60,784 bases of DNA. Source: Sporolactobacillus kofuensis. GTDB taxonomy: Bacteria > Bacillota > Bacilli > Bacillales > Sporolactobacillaceae. The translations under genes and the position numbers were made by a program. Below, piece by piece: positions 46,748-55,418 of the stretch. Every line of letters begins with the position of its first letter. Position 1 is the first letter of the stretch. The notes beneath the pieces are model-generated. The model did no database searches. It was not told where the DNA came from and worked only from the letters and a program-made list of their open reading frames with translations. Location of the stretch: the NCBI RefSeq assembly GCF_024125425.1, contig NZ_JAMXWN010000016.1:1-60784 (forward strand), given 5' to 3'.

Positions 46748-48643
46748 TCAGCGATTGAGCAAGCTTCCTACATATCTTAATAATTCGTTTGCCGATGTCG
46801 TATTATAACCGTATTCATCAACAAGTCTGGCAATAACTTCATTAATTCTTTTGAGCTGATTCTCGTCCGGGGTCTTGCTCGATGTCGTGATTTTAACTAC
46901 ATCTTTCAAATCAGCGAACAATTTCTTCTGAATCGCCTCTTTCAAGCGCTCATGAGATTGATAATTAAATCGTTTTCCTTTCCTTGCATAGGCTGAAATA
47001 CGAATTAAGATCTCTTCTCTGAATGCTTTTTTGGCATTTTCCGAGATACCGATTTGTTCCTCAATCGAACGCATTAGCTTTTCATCAGGATCAATTTCAT
47101 CTCCAGTAATCGGATCAAAAATTTTACTGCTGTTGCAATACGCTTCTACGTTATCCAGATAGTTATCCATTAATGTCTTCGCCGATTCCTCAAAAGAATA
47201 GACAAACGCCTTCTGGACCTCACTCTTTGCCATTTCATCATACTCACGTCGCGCAAGCGCAATGAACTCTGAGAAATGGGTACGGTCTTCGTCCGTGATC
47301 GACGGATGCTGATCAAGTCCTTCTTTTATTGAGCGCAGAATATCCAGGGCATTGATTGACGGAATTCCCTTCTTAATAATTGCCGAAGAAATTCGGTTAA
47401 TGACGTAGCGCGGGTCAATGCCGCTCATCCCTTCATCGGAGAACTCATACTTCAGTTCTTTAATGTCCGCCTCATTGAACCCTTCAACAATTTCTCCGTC
47501 ATACAAGCGCATTTTCTTAAGTAGATCAATGCCTCTGCTCTTCGATTCTTTTAAGCGGGTCAGAATTGAAAAGACAGCTGCCGTTCTCAATGCGTGTGGC
47601 GCAATATGGACATTAGCAACATCGCTCTCAGAGATCAGTTTTTCATAGATCTTCTCTTCTTCACTCACTCTGAGGTTATAAGGAACAGGCATGACAATCA
47701 TACGTGAATGAAGGGCTTCATTCTTTTTATTGCTGATAAACGTTCGATACTCGGTTTCATTAGTATGAGCGACAATCAATTCATCCGCAGAAATCAGTGC
47801 AAACCGTCCTGCCTTAAAATTGCCTTCCTGTGTGAGCGAGAGCAAATGCCAAAGAAATTTCTCATCGCACTTGAGCATTTCTTGAAATTCCATCAATCCA
47901 CGGTTTGCCTTATTCAATTCCCCATCGAAACGATACGCGCGTGGATCTGATTCTGAACCATATTCAGCGATGGTTGAAAAATCAATACTCCCTGTCAAAT
48001 CGGCAATATCTTGCGATTTCGGATCAGAAGGGCTGAACGTGCCGATACCCACGCGTTTATCTTCGGACAGAAAGATCCGTTCGACCGGTACGTCTTCGAT
48101 TTTTCCACCATACTCTTTTTCAAGGCGCATCGCATTCAGTGGTGAAAGATTCCCTTCGATTCGGATACCCGTCTCCTTGAAGAAGTCTTCGCGAAGATGT
48201 GGCGGGATCAGATGCAGCGGGTCTTCATGCATCGGGCAATCTTTAATGGCGTAGATTGCCCCTTCATCCGTCCATGAATATCTTTCAAGTCCCCGCTTAA
48301 GCATGGTAACAAGTGTCGATTTTCCACCGCTTACCGGACCCATCAGGAGCAAAATGCGCTTTTTCACATCTAATCTTCTGGCTGCCGGATGAAAATATTC
48401 CTCGACCAATCGTTCGATCGCTTCATCTAAGCCAAAGATCTGACCGTCAAAGAAATGATAATGCTTGTGCCCATCCTTCTCGGTGACACCAGCAGAAATG
48501 ATCATCTGATAGACGCGCGAGTGTGCGGATTGTTCAATCATCGGATTCTTCTTCACGAGTTCCAAGTAGTCTGCAAACGTACCGTCCCACTTCAACTGTT
48601 CTTCATAGTCGCGGAATTGTTTGAGTTTATCAAGAAAGTTCAT
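46748..48643 (-). CDS. prkA: PrkA serine protein kinase/AAA ATPase
   Basis: 631 residues: an N-terminal AAA core with P-loop GPVSGGKSTLVTML (about 103-116), Walker B-like region and the PrkA C-terminal domain. PrkA is a sporulation-associated protein linked to YhbH and SpoVR and variously described as kinase or protease. ATG 48643 follows GGGGGG. Just upstream, GCATACACTTAAG resembles a sigma-E -10 and closely matches the yhbH upstream region. trmL and an amidase gene upstream preserve the B. subtilis neighbourhood. Confidence 0.94.
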   Translation of the reverse strand: MNFLDKLKQFRDYEEQLKWDGTFADYLELVKKNPMIEQSAHSRVYQMIISAGVTEKDGHKHYHFFDGQIFGLDEAIERLVEEYFHPAARRLDVKKRILLLMGPVSGGKSTLVTMLKRGLERYSWTDEGAIYAIKDCPMHEDPLHLIPPHLREDFFKETGIRIEGNLSPLNAMRLEKEYGGKIEDVPVERIFLSEDKRVGIGTFSPSDPKSQDIADLTGSIDFSTIAEYGSESDPRAYRFDGELNKANRGLMEFQEMLKCDEKFLWHLLSLTQEGNFKAGRFALISADELIVAHTNETEYRTFISNKKNEALHSRMIVMPVPYNLRVSEEEKIYEKLISESDVANVHIAPHALRTAAVFSILTRLKESKSRGIDLLKKMRLYDGEIVEGFNEADIKELKYEFSDEGMSGIDPRYVINRISSAIIKKGIPSINALDILRSIKEGLDQHPSITDEDRTHFSEFIALARREYDEMAKSEVQKAFVYSFEESAKTLMDNYLDNVEAYCNSSKIFDPITGDEIDPDEKLMRSIEEQIGISENAKKAFREEILIRISAYARKGKRFNYQSHERLKEAIQKKLFADLKDVVKITTSSKTPDENQLKRINEVIARLVDEYGYNTTSANELLRYVGSLLNR

Positions 48644-48689
48644 TGTATCCCCCCCAGAAAAGAATCACCTAAGATTCACTCATGTACTT

Positions 48690-48698
48690 AAGTGTATG
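48690..48698 (-). promoter_or_regulatory. Possible sigma-E -10 element of prkA
   Basis: Reverse-strand CATACACTT within TGCATACACTTAAG, about 50 bases before ATG. A -35 is not obvious. Confidence 0.4.
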
Positions 48699-48873
48699 CA
48701 GGCAGTTGCTAATCTTTCATGGAAACTAGGGACGGATACAGAATGTCCTTAATGATTTGATAGGTAAACCGATCAATTCAACAATAAAACCGGGAAGATG
48801 CCTATAAAAAATAATTTGTTTGCGCGTCACGCACAGATCATCATCTAAAATCTATATGAGAAAAGATGCGCCC

Positions 48874-49347
48874 TCAAGATAAACCTGGGAAACGCTGCTG
48901 ACGCAACGCTTCATAGATGATAATCGCCGCCGAATTCGATAAGTTGAGTGATCGAATCGCACCGGTCATGGGAAGGCGCACACAACGGTTCTGGTATTGG
49001 CTGATAAATTCCTTTGGCAATCCAGTTGTTTCGCGGCCGAAAAAGAAAAAGTATTCTTTACTCGGATCACTATAATCAAAATCATCATAGGGACGGCTAC
49101 CATCAGTCTCAACAAGATAATAGTCACCCTCCGGATGCTTCGAGAAAAAATCATCAAGCGAGTCATAATAATGAAGGTCTACAGAAGACCAATAATCCAG
49201 CCCCGCCCGTTTCAAATGCTTATCATCTGTTGAAAATCCAAGTGGACGAATAAGATGAAGACCACTATGTGTGCCGGCACAAGTCCGAGCAATGTTTCCT
49301 GTATTTGGTGGAATAAGGGGTTGATAGAGAACAACGTGATTACCCAT
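48874..49347 (-). CDS. trmL: tRNA 2'-O-methyltransferase TrmL (SPOUT family)
   Basis: 157 residues. SPOUT fold with NTGNIARTC near the N-terminus, FFFGRETTGLPKEF (motif 2) and RSLNLSNSAAIIIYEALRQ (motif 3). It methylates the wobble nucleotide of certain leucine tRNAs. The start is either ATG 49347 or TTG 49356; both follow AGGAGTG, and I choose ATG. Its position between the amidase gene and prkA is conserved with B. subtilis (cspR). Confidence 0.92.
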   Translation of the reverse strand: MGNHVVLYQPLIPPNTGNIARTCAGTHSGLHLIRPLGFSTDDKHLKRAGLDYWSSVDLHYYDSLDDFFSKHPEGDYYLVETDGSRPYDDFDYSDPSKEYFFFFGRETTGLPKEFISQYQNRCVRLPMTGAIRSLNLSNSAAIIIYEALRQQRFPGLS

Positions 49348-49513
49348 ATGTGACAAACACTCCTAAGTTCTGTTCAATTTCCGTGGTCTTTATTCAAAAT
49401 AATAACTAGGTATCGCTATTTGCGTGGTTTGACTATCGTTTCGCGCGCTTTATTTTTTCGCAAATGTGGATTTTCAAGCATAATCCAAGCCATCCGCTAA
49501 AATTTTATCGCAT

Positions 49514-49536
49514 AAAAAAAGGCCGGAGTGGCCAAC
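49514..49536 (-). terminator. Amidase gene terminator
   Basis: GGCCACTCCGGCC followed by seven T's on the reverse strand. Confidence 0.75.
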
Positions 49537-49597
49537 TGCATAAATAATAAACACAGTGAAAACCGAACTAATTATAGCACAACCACACGCACTAAAA

Positions 49598-50494
49598 TCA
49601 TAGTTCATCTTGGATATGGAAAAATTTGTACTTAATCTGTTTCGTATAAGCCGGCGAATCTGTATATGCCCAGGAACGATGGCGTGCATCATAGGTATGC
49701 GCATTAACCAAAGGAAAACCTGCAGGATCCATAGCAGTCACAATCGTGTTATGGTTCCAATGCCCGTCCCCCTCGAAATCGTAACAGATCACATCTCCAG
49801 GCACGAGTTGATCGGCACTGCTTTTCTCGAGTGCACCAATAACGCTTTTATCTCGGCTCAAATACCAGCGCAGACTGTTCGCAACTGTCCAGCTGAAGCT
49901 CCAATTGGTTTGCTGCTGCCACCAGCCTCTACTGCGTATCGGCTCGCCCCACATCTGAATACCGCCGGCATGAAGGCATTGAGAGATAAAATTAGTGCAA
50001 TCATCAAGTACCATCGGATACTGTGGATTTCTGCGATTCCACCAGAGATCGGCATAGCGAACCGCTTTAAGACGGTCATACTTACGTGATCGGCTGCTCA
50101 GCGGTGGCTCATATGCCGTTTCACGACTGCTAATTATTTCGTGATCAGTACCTAATGGGATAAGCTGGTCAGCGACTAGACGATTTTCTCGAATGACAGC
50201 CCGACGTAGTTCATTTCTTTCTTCCAGATAGAAATCATCTTTTAACTTAATTAACCATTGGCTATGCAGCGTGTAATCAAGAATGAGATCTTCACGCTTG
50301 GTTTCAAGCGCTGTTTTTTCGGCACGAACAAGAACATGTTCGATCTCTGCCCCCTGCTCCTGCAGTGCTTGTTTCTTATTCCCTACACATCTTTGTTCCT
50401 CATCTTTTATTGGAAGCTGATGCATTTCTTTGTCGTCAACCCAGCAATCACCCAACATTTCTAAATGTTTCTGAAAGGCCTCTGTCCAATCCAA
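49598..50494 (-). CDS. Amidase_6-domain (YhbB-like) protein
   Basis: 298 residues. No signal peptide. The N-terminal third is charged and helical; residues about 145-295 form a CHAP/Amidase_6-like domain with Cys in DDCTNFISQCLHAGG, His in GHWNHNTIVT and NAHTYDARH near the end, plus Trp-rich blocks (GWWQQQTNWSFSW). Related YhbB-type proteins are expressed in sporulation. A role as a cell-wall hydrolase is a family inference. It precedes trmL as in B. subtilis. Confidence 0.82.
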   Translation of the reverse strand: MDWTEAFQKHLEMLGDCWVDDKEMHQLPIKDEEQRCVGNKKQALQEQGAEIEHVLVRAEKTALETKREDLILDYTLHSQWLIKLKDDFYLEERNELRRAVIRENRLVADQLIPLGTDHEIISSRETAYEPPLSSRSRKYDRLKAVRYADLWWNRRNPQYPMVLDDCTNFISQCLHAGGIQMWGEPIRSRGWWQQQTNWSFSWTVANSLRWYLSRDKSVIGALEKSSADQLVPGDVICYDFEGDGHWNHNTIVTAMDPAGFPLVNAHTYDARHRSWAYTDSPAYTKQIKYKFFHIQDEL

Positions 50495-50553
50495 TTGAAT
50501 TCCCCGCTTTGTATGGTATCGTTACAGCCTACGCGAGGTCATTCCAGAATATG

Positions 50554-51099
50554 TTATCCATTTATAATTGTTTGAATTTCCTGTCCGTTCGTTTCAAGTT
50601 CCAATAATGCCTTTTTTACACTGATCCCTCCACCATAGCCGATCAATGCTCCATTGGAACCGATCACACGGTGGCAAGGGACAACAATTGGGATCGGATT
50701 ACGGTTATTTGCCATGCCAATTGCTCGGACACCTTTCGGATTCTGAACGGCTTTGGCTATGTCTTTATAGGATCTTGTTTCGCCATAGGGAATGTCTGCA
50801 AGTGCGGTCCAGACCTTCTGCTGAAAATCTGTACCTTTCATCAGAAGTTTGAGTGAAAAAGAGGTACGTGAACCTGAAAAATACTCCCGTAATTGCTTCG
50901 CCGTTTCCGCACACTGCACCTCATCCATCTTCAGAAGCACAGGAAAATCATATTTTTCCGCCCAGCGCAATAACTGCTCTTTATTGTCAGCCAATGAACC
51001 GAAATCAAGATGGCATAATTGTCCTTCATAGACCGTGAGCGTCAGTTTACCGATCACCGTTTCGATTTCATCAACTGCAAGATAGTCTTGTCTGTTCAT
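50554..51099 (-). CDS. ogt: Methylated-DNA-protein-cysteine methyltransferase
   Basis: 181 residues. The acceptor cysteine is in IPIVVPCHRVIGSNG, followed by YGGGISVKKALLELE; the recognition helix is AVQNPKGVRAIGMANNRNP. It repairs O6-methylguanine by irreversible methyl transfer. It is divergent from the B3/B4-domain gene, with about 175 bases between. Confidence 0.94.
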   Translation of the reverse strand: MNRQDYLAVDEIETVIGKLTLTVYEGQLCHLDFGSLADNKEQLLRWAEKYDFPVLLKMDEVQCAETAKQLREYFSGSRTSFSLKLLMKGTDFQQKVWTALADIPYGETRSYKDIAKAVQNPKGVRAIGMANNRNPIPIVVPCHRVIGSNGALIGYGGGISVKKALLELETNGQEIQTIING

Positions 51100-51275
51100 C
51101 GCTATACTCCTCTACTCACAATTTTTTCATACGATCATCTTAGGAACAACCGAGTAACATCCTCTTACACTCATTTTAACAAAACCATACGTACAAATGA
51201 TCGACTTTTTCAAGAAATTCCGATCATTTGTGATACACTAGCTGTAGATCGATCTTTTCAATCAGGAGGTTCGCC

Positions 51276-51944
51276 ATGCTTGAAATTTCCATTTCTTCTT
51301 CCTTGAAAGATGCAGTGAACGATTTTAAAATTGGTGTCATCCATTATCAAAACATCGTCGTTGACACGCTACCTCCGCTTATTGGTGATCGCTTGCCACT
51401 CTATTATGAAACTATTCAGCTGTCTTTGCAGGAGCATCCGGTCAGTGAAGTACCTGGTGTTGCAGAGTGGCGATCTATTTTTAAGAAAGTCGGCACAGAT
51501 CCATCACGCTATCGTCCATCGCAAGAGGCACTATTGCGTAAGATCAAAAAGGATGGTGTCCCGCATTTCGTCCATTCTGCCGTTGATCTGATTAATTTCT
51601 TCAGTGTTCAGCATGGCATTCCAATGGGGATTTACGATTTGGATCATCTCTCCGAACCCATTCAGATTACCATTGGATCAGATCAGGACAGCTATCCGGG
51701 ATTAAATGGCCGCGTGATGCATCTATCTGGAAAAATCGTTTCTGTGGATCGTACCGGCGCATTCGGCAGCCCGATCGTCGATTCAAAGCGTACGTGCGTA
51801 ACCGAACAAACAACGAATGCATTGCAAATCGTCTACATCCGTCCTTCCATGGAACTGGAAGAAGCCAAGCAGTTGATTCAAAAAATGGCGGAAATGTTCA
51901 CGCAAGTCCATGGTGGAAATCATGAATGGAAATTAATGAACTAG
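51276..51944 (+). CDS. B3/B4 tRNA-binding-domain protein (PheT-like editing domain)
   Basis: 222 residues, a free-standing B3/B4 domain as in the beta subunit of phenylalanyl-tRNA synthetase (VAEWRSIFKKVGTDPSRYRP, LINFFSVQHGIPMGIYDLD, PIVDSKRTCVTEQTTNAL). Such proteins may hydrolyse mischarged tRNA or act on D-amino acid substrates; the target is unproven. TCAGGAGG precedes ATG. The orphan gene follows 42 bases later, likely in the same unit. Confidence 0.85.
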   Translation: MLEISISSSLKDAVNDFKIGVIHYQNIVVDTLPPLIGDRLPLYYETIQLSLQEHPVSEVPGVAEWRSIFKKVGTDPSRYRPSQEALLRKIKKDGVPHFVHSAVDLINFFSVQHGIPMGIYDLDHLSEPIQITIGSDQDSYPGLNGRVMHLSGKIVSVDRTGAFGSPIVDSKRTCVTEQTTNALQIVYIRPSMELEEAKQLIQKMAEMFTQVHGGNHEWKLMN

Positions 51945-51986
51945 AATACATTTATTTGTAGAGAAATTTCGATTAGGGGGAGAAAA

Positions 51987-52232
51987 ATGAATTCTGACCT
52001 GTTCAGCATTGATTACTTCAAAGAGGCCTTGCACCTGCAGATCAAAAAAAATAATGGTGTTCAAACGCCTGTGCAGACCATGAATAGTTATTACCATACC
52101 GTGATTTCAGCGATCATTCAGGATCGAATCAATAAGAACTTTGAATTGATACGACGAATCCGCAATCTTGATAGTGCGTATAAATCGGTAAAAGAAGAAA
52201 TTTCCGAACACCAAAACATCCCTCAACAATAA
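51987..52232 (+). CDS. Orphan small helical protein
   Basis: 81 residues, unrecognised. It is largely helical and charged (FSIDYFKEALHLQIKKNNG, IIQDRINKNFELIRRIRN) with no membrane segment or signal. The SD GGGGGAG is well placed before ATG, and the gene sits just after the B3/B4 gene, ending at a perfect hairpin terminator. The spacing and SD support a real gene; function is unknown. Confidence 0.65.
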   Translation: MNSDLFSIDYFKEALHLQIKKNNGVQTPVQTMNSYYHTVISAIIQDRINKNFELIRRIRNLDSAYKSVKEEISEHQNIPQQ

Positions 52233-52243
52233 CCAAGAGACGC

Positions 52244-52275
52244 AAACAGCGCAGTGAGTACTCACTGCGCTGTTT
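52244..52275. terminator. Perfect palindromic bidirectional terminator
   Basis: AAACAGCGCAGTGAGT is directly followed by its exact reverse complement, between convergent genes. Confidence 0.9.
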
Positions 52276-52288
52276 CTATAACCGTTCT

Positions 52289-53215
52289 TTATTGAGCTGC
52301 CCGGAATCCGGCTTTCGTTGCTGCACTGCGCGTCTGAAAACAAATCTCCGCTTTCGTCACCTTGTAATAACGATCTGAGGGCATATGATATATTTTTCCG
52401 CGTTCAGAAATATTTCCTTTTATCGAACCCTTACAGTTTCCATTTTGATCGGGTGAAAATTGCCCTGGACCCCGAGCAGCAGATGCGCTGCCTGTCGTCT
52501 GACTCTGACTACGCCCATGCTTCGTCTCTTCATAGGCCTGAGTCCCTTTCATGACTTCCGGATGGTAACCATTGGCTTGAGCATACCCAGCGACAGACCA
52601 GATGCCCCATTTCTTCTCTCGCGCCTGCTGTTCAACCGCCCGATACTGATCCAAGTACTTTGTATTCGGCGGAAATATATAAGCAACCCGTGCAAGCCCA
52701 CGCGCAAGCTGTAACTCCTCAAACGATTTTCCATCGATAAACACATACGCAAGCAGCCGCCCGTATTTATCATGTCCACCATTCTTCGCAAGTTCAAGTG
52801 TCACCGTCTTCCCATCCAACAATTGATGAGCATACGCACTTGCCTCAGGTCCATAGGGCTGCACGCCAAGCCGAGGATGGTGGGTTTCCGGTGTATCAAT
52901 CAAGAGGACGCGTACCGTTGTCACCTTCTGCTGATACAGCACCTGAAATGTATCACCATCAACAACCTTAACGATCTTTGCGCGTACACCTTGTGCAGGT
53001 GTCTGATTCGATTTTACTGATACGGCTGTTCCACTGCTCGCCACCGATGCATCTGCTGAACGAGACTCCACTGAACTGGAGTCTGTTGACTGTGATGCCG
53101 TTTGTGTTGTGCTTGTGCTGTCAGTAGTTCCTCCATCTGCTAAGGGCTCGCAGCCCACGAGTAGCAGTACGGAGCATAGGATAAATAGCCCTTGAACAAT
53201 CTTGTTTTTAATCAT
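52289..53215 (-). CDS. Secreted lipoprotein thermonuclease (SNase domain plus C-terminal anchor-like domain)
   Basis: 308 residues. Lipoprotein signal ending LLLVGC (Cys22), a Ser/Thr-rich linker (about 30-75), and an SNase domain (about 80-215) with KVVDGDTF, VRVLLIDTPE and KYGRLLAYVF, which hold the catalytic Asp, Arg and Glu set. The C-terminal 45 residues (CKGSIKGNISERG, YHMPSDRYY, ICFQTRSAATKAGF) match a domain often found at the end of secreted nucleases. It probably degrades extracellular DNA or RNA, tethered to the membrane. Confidence 0.92.
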   Translation of the reverse strand: MIKNKIVQGLFILCSVLLLVGCEPLADGGTTDSTSTTQTASQSTDSSSVESRSADASVASSGTAVSVKSNQTPAQGVRAKIVKVVDGDTFQVLYQQKVTTVRVLLIDTPETHHPRLGVQPYGPEASAYAHQLLDGKTVTLELAKNGGHDKYGRLLAYVFIDGKSFEELQLARGLARVAYIFPPNTKYLDQYRAVEQQAREKKWGIWSVAGYAQANGYHPEVMKGTQAYEETKHGRSQSQTTGSASAARGPGQFSPDQNGNCKGSIKGNISERGKIYHMPSDRYYKVTKAEICFQTRSAATKAGFRAAQ

Positions 53216-53251
53216 TTCTTCCCCCGCTCACTTCTTTTCCTTCCGGACAGT

Positions 53252-53282
53252 AAAAGCGACCACACCTGTCAATGGGTCGCTT
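53252..53282 (-). terminator. Terminator-like hairpin downstream of the Fnr-like gene
   Basis: AAGCGACC ... GGTCGCTT with a short T run on the reverse strand. It lies beyond repeat copy D and could end the Fnr-like transcript. Confidence 0.6.
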
Positions 53283-53385
53283 CGTAGAAACCTGGCGTAG
53301 CCAAGTCCTGAATTCTATTATACTAAATTCAAACTTTCTTTGTTACCTAGTGATGCGCACAGTATCGAGTAACTTTTTCTCGGTT

Positions 53386-53482
53386 GGAGCTTTCGATGCT
53401 CGCTTCTCGTGGGCGATCCGTGAGCCTCCTCGGTCAACCATGCTATCTGCCGGGTCTCACTTGGCTCGCGCTCCCACAGTCA
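53386..53482 (-). repeat. Dispersed intergenic repeat, copy D (long form)
   Basis: Read on the reverse strand: GGGAGCGCGAGCCAAGTGAG, then ACCCGGCAGA, ACCGAGGAGGCTCACGGATC and AGAAGCGAGCATCGAAAGC. Order and spacing of blocks match copies B and F. Confidence 0.68.
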
Positions 53483-53488
53483 ACTGCA

Positions 53489-54211
53489 TTATAATCGGCA
53501 AATGTTCAGTGGACAACGATCCTCGCAATGACAAATTTCTTTAATATACTTCAAGTCTTTGATCACAATCGACCCATGATAATAGTCGATGGCGCCATCA
53601 TTCTTCCACGATTGCAACATGCGATTCACCGTTTCACGTGTCGAGCCAATTAATTGAGCCAGATCGGAATTTGTTAAACTAATCGTATAGTGAATGCCAT
53701 CCTCTTCCGTTTTGCTGTATCCATGAAGCATGCGAAGTAGCGTTGATGCGAGTGCTCCATTCTTACCATAGAAAAGCAAATCACGCATTTTGACTTGAGT
53801 GAATTGCCCCATCATGCCAATCCATTTCATGAATTCAAAGGATAGACTTGAATTCGTAAGTAGTTGCGGCTCAAGATCCTTCTCTGAAATCAAGCCGATC
53901 GTACACTCTGTTACTGCAGTTGCTGTATAAGCACACTCCATGCTCCCCAAACAACTGATCTCACCAAATAAGTCCCCGTCCATGAAATAGTGAAGCACGA
54001 GATCTCTTCCATCGTAAGCCGATTTGAATACTTTCACACGACCGCTAATCACAAAGAAAAGCTTGTCGGAATGATCGCCTTCCCAAAAAATATTCGAACC
54101 TTTTTTGAAAGTCGTCTCAGTCATCATCGATTTCAGCGTCTGCAAACTCTGTCGTGAAAACATGCATGTATTGTTCAATCCGTCCTGTTTCAAGCAAGCG
54201 ACTTCTTCCAT
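53489..54211 (-). CDS. Crp/Fnr-family regulator with C-terminal cysteine cluster
   Basis: 240 residues: cyclic-nucleotide-binding-like beta barrel (about 35-145), dimer helix, and HTH with recognition helix GSTRETVNRMLQSW. The last 15 residues hold four cysteines, CHCEDRCPLNIC, reminiscent of the C-terminal [4Fe-4S] ligands of Bacillus Fnr, so it could sense oxygen. I use ATG 54211. Possible targets include anaerobic genes such as pflB, but I found no clear TGTGA-n6-TCACA site in this window. Repeat copy D follows the stop. Confidence 0.85.
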   Translation of the reverse strand: MEEVACLKQDGLNNTCMFSRQSLQTLKSMMTETTFKKGSNIFWEGDHSDKLFFVISGRVKVFKSAYDGRDLVLHYFMDGDLFGEISCLGSMECAYTATAVTECTIGLISEKDLEPQLLTNSSLSFEFMKWIGMMGQFTQVKMRDLLFYGKNGALASTLLRMLHGYSKTEEDGIHYTISLTNSDLAQLIGSTRETVNRMLQSWKNDGAIDYYHGSIVIKDLKYIKEICHCEDRCPLNICRL

Positions 54212-54434
54212 AGCATTCACGCCCTTATCATTCAATAACCCTTTTCTTTCATTATACAAGAGGAATCCTTAATTTTTTCTCGAAAGTGTGACGAAAATCA
54301 TACACCTGAGCCAATCGGATTTGCGTTGATGGTAAAATTTCGTTTCTCGTTTGAATCGAGCAAGAAACGGTCATGTTATAATAGGAACAGTACGTTGCAT
54401 GAACGACGATGAACGTTAGAAAGAAGGAAATCAT

Positions 54435-55295
54435 TTGGCAGAGCTTATCGCCGGAACAGTTGCCGAACTTGAAGTTTCACATAAGGCACCTTTCGGCTAT
54501 TTTCTTACCGATGGCAATCAAGAAGTGTTGCTGCACGACAATGATGTGACCGGCAAACTTACTGAGAAGGAAAAGGCGACCGTATTTCTTTATCAAGATC
54601 ATCAGGGCAGACTTGCGGCAACGATGACCATTCCTGAAATTACGATGAGCACTTTTGGCTGGGCAACCGCCGTCACATTAAGGAAGAAATATGGGGTTTT
54701 CGTCGACATTGGGATCAGTAAAGATATTTTACTCTCAAAAGATGATCTCCCTGATGAATGGTTCTACTGGCCACAGCCTGGAGACAAGATCTACTGCAGC
54801 CTGAAGTTTGACAAAAAGCAGCGGTTATTCGCCAGACTAGCTGACGAGACGGTAATCAATACATTGTCCGTACCGGCACCTGCTGAATTACGGAATAAAA
54901 ATGTTCAGGCAAAAGTTTATCGCCTGCTCCTAAACGGTGCGCATGTTCTGACCGACGAAGGGTACATTGGATTCATCCATCAATCCGAAACAACCGATCG
55001 TCTGCGTGTCGGAGAAGCAGTGGAATGTCGCGTTATTGCTGTTAAGGAAAATGGAACGTTGAATCTTTCCATGCGTCCAAGAAGCTACGAGACAATTGAT
55101 CAGAATGTGGACAAGATTGTGTCCTACATGGAAAGTCGCGACGGCGCCATGCCTTATTGGGACAAGAGCCTACCCGAAGATATCAAACAGCGCTTTGACA
55201 TCAGCAAAGGCGACTTTAAGAAAGCACTCGGTCAATTAATGAAAGAAGGAAAACTCGATCAGAAAGACGGATGGAGTTATTTGAAACAAGAGTGA
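54435..55295 (+). CDS. cvfB: CvfB-family S1 RNA-binding protein
   Basis: 286 residues from TTG 54435 (AGAAGGAAA upstream). Three S1-like domains (about 1-65, 70-140 and 145-215; KYGVFVDIGISKDILL and GYIGFIHQSETTDRL are typical strands) and a C-terminal winged helix (DISKGDFKKALGQLMKEG). CvfB influences virulence factor expression in Staphylococcus by RNA binding; in Bacillus (YitL) the role is unknown. It is monocistronic. Confidence 0.92.
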   Translation: MAELIAGTVAELEVSHKAPFGYFLTDGNQEVLLHDNDVTGKLTEKEKATVFLYQDHQGRLAATMTIPEITMSTFGWATAVTLRKKYGVFVDIGISKDILLSKDDLPDEWFYWPQPGDKIYCSLKFDKKQRLFARLADETVINTLSVPAPAELRNKNVQAKVYRLLLNGAHVLTDEGYIGFIHQSETTDRLRVGEAVECRVIAVKENGTLNLSMRPRSYETIDQNVDKIVSYMESRDGAMPYWDKSLPEDIKQRFDISKGDFKKALGQLMKEGKLDQKDGWSYLKQE

Positions 55296-55311
55296 ATTGT
55301 AGGAGAAAATT

Positions 55312-55358
55312 GAGGTTGTCTCATCATCGAAACCGATGGATGACACAGCCTCTTTTTC
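55312..55358 (+). terminator. cvfB terminator
   Basis: GAGGTTGTCTCATC and GATGACACAGCCTC pair with one mismatch region, then TTTTTC. Confidence 0.82.
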
Positions 55359-55361
55359 AAT

Positions 55362-55402
55362 AAAAAAACGTGAAGAGAAAAGATCAACCTTTTCTCTCCA
55401 CG
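55362..55402 (-). terminator. znu operon terminator
   Basis: On the reverse strand CGTGGAGAGAAAAGG pairs with CTTTTCTCTTCACG, then seven T's. Confidence 0.88.
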
Positions 55403-55418
55403 CATTCATGATTCGTTT

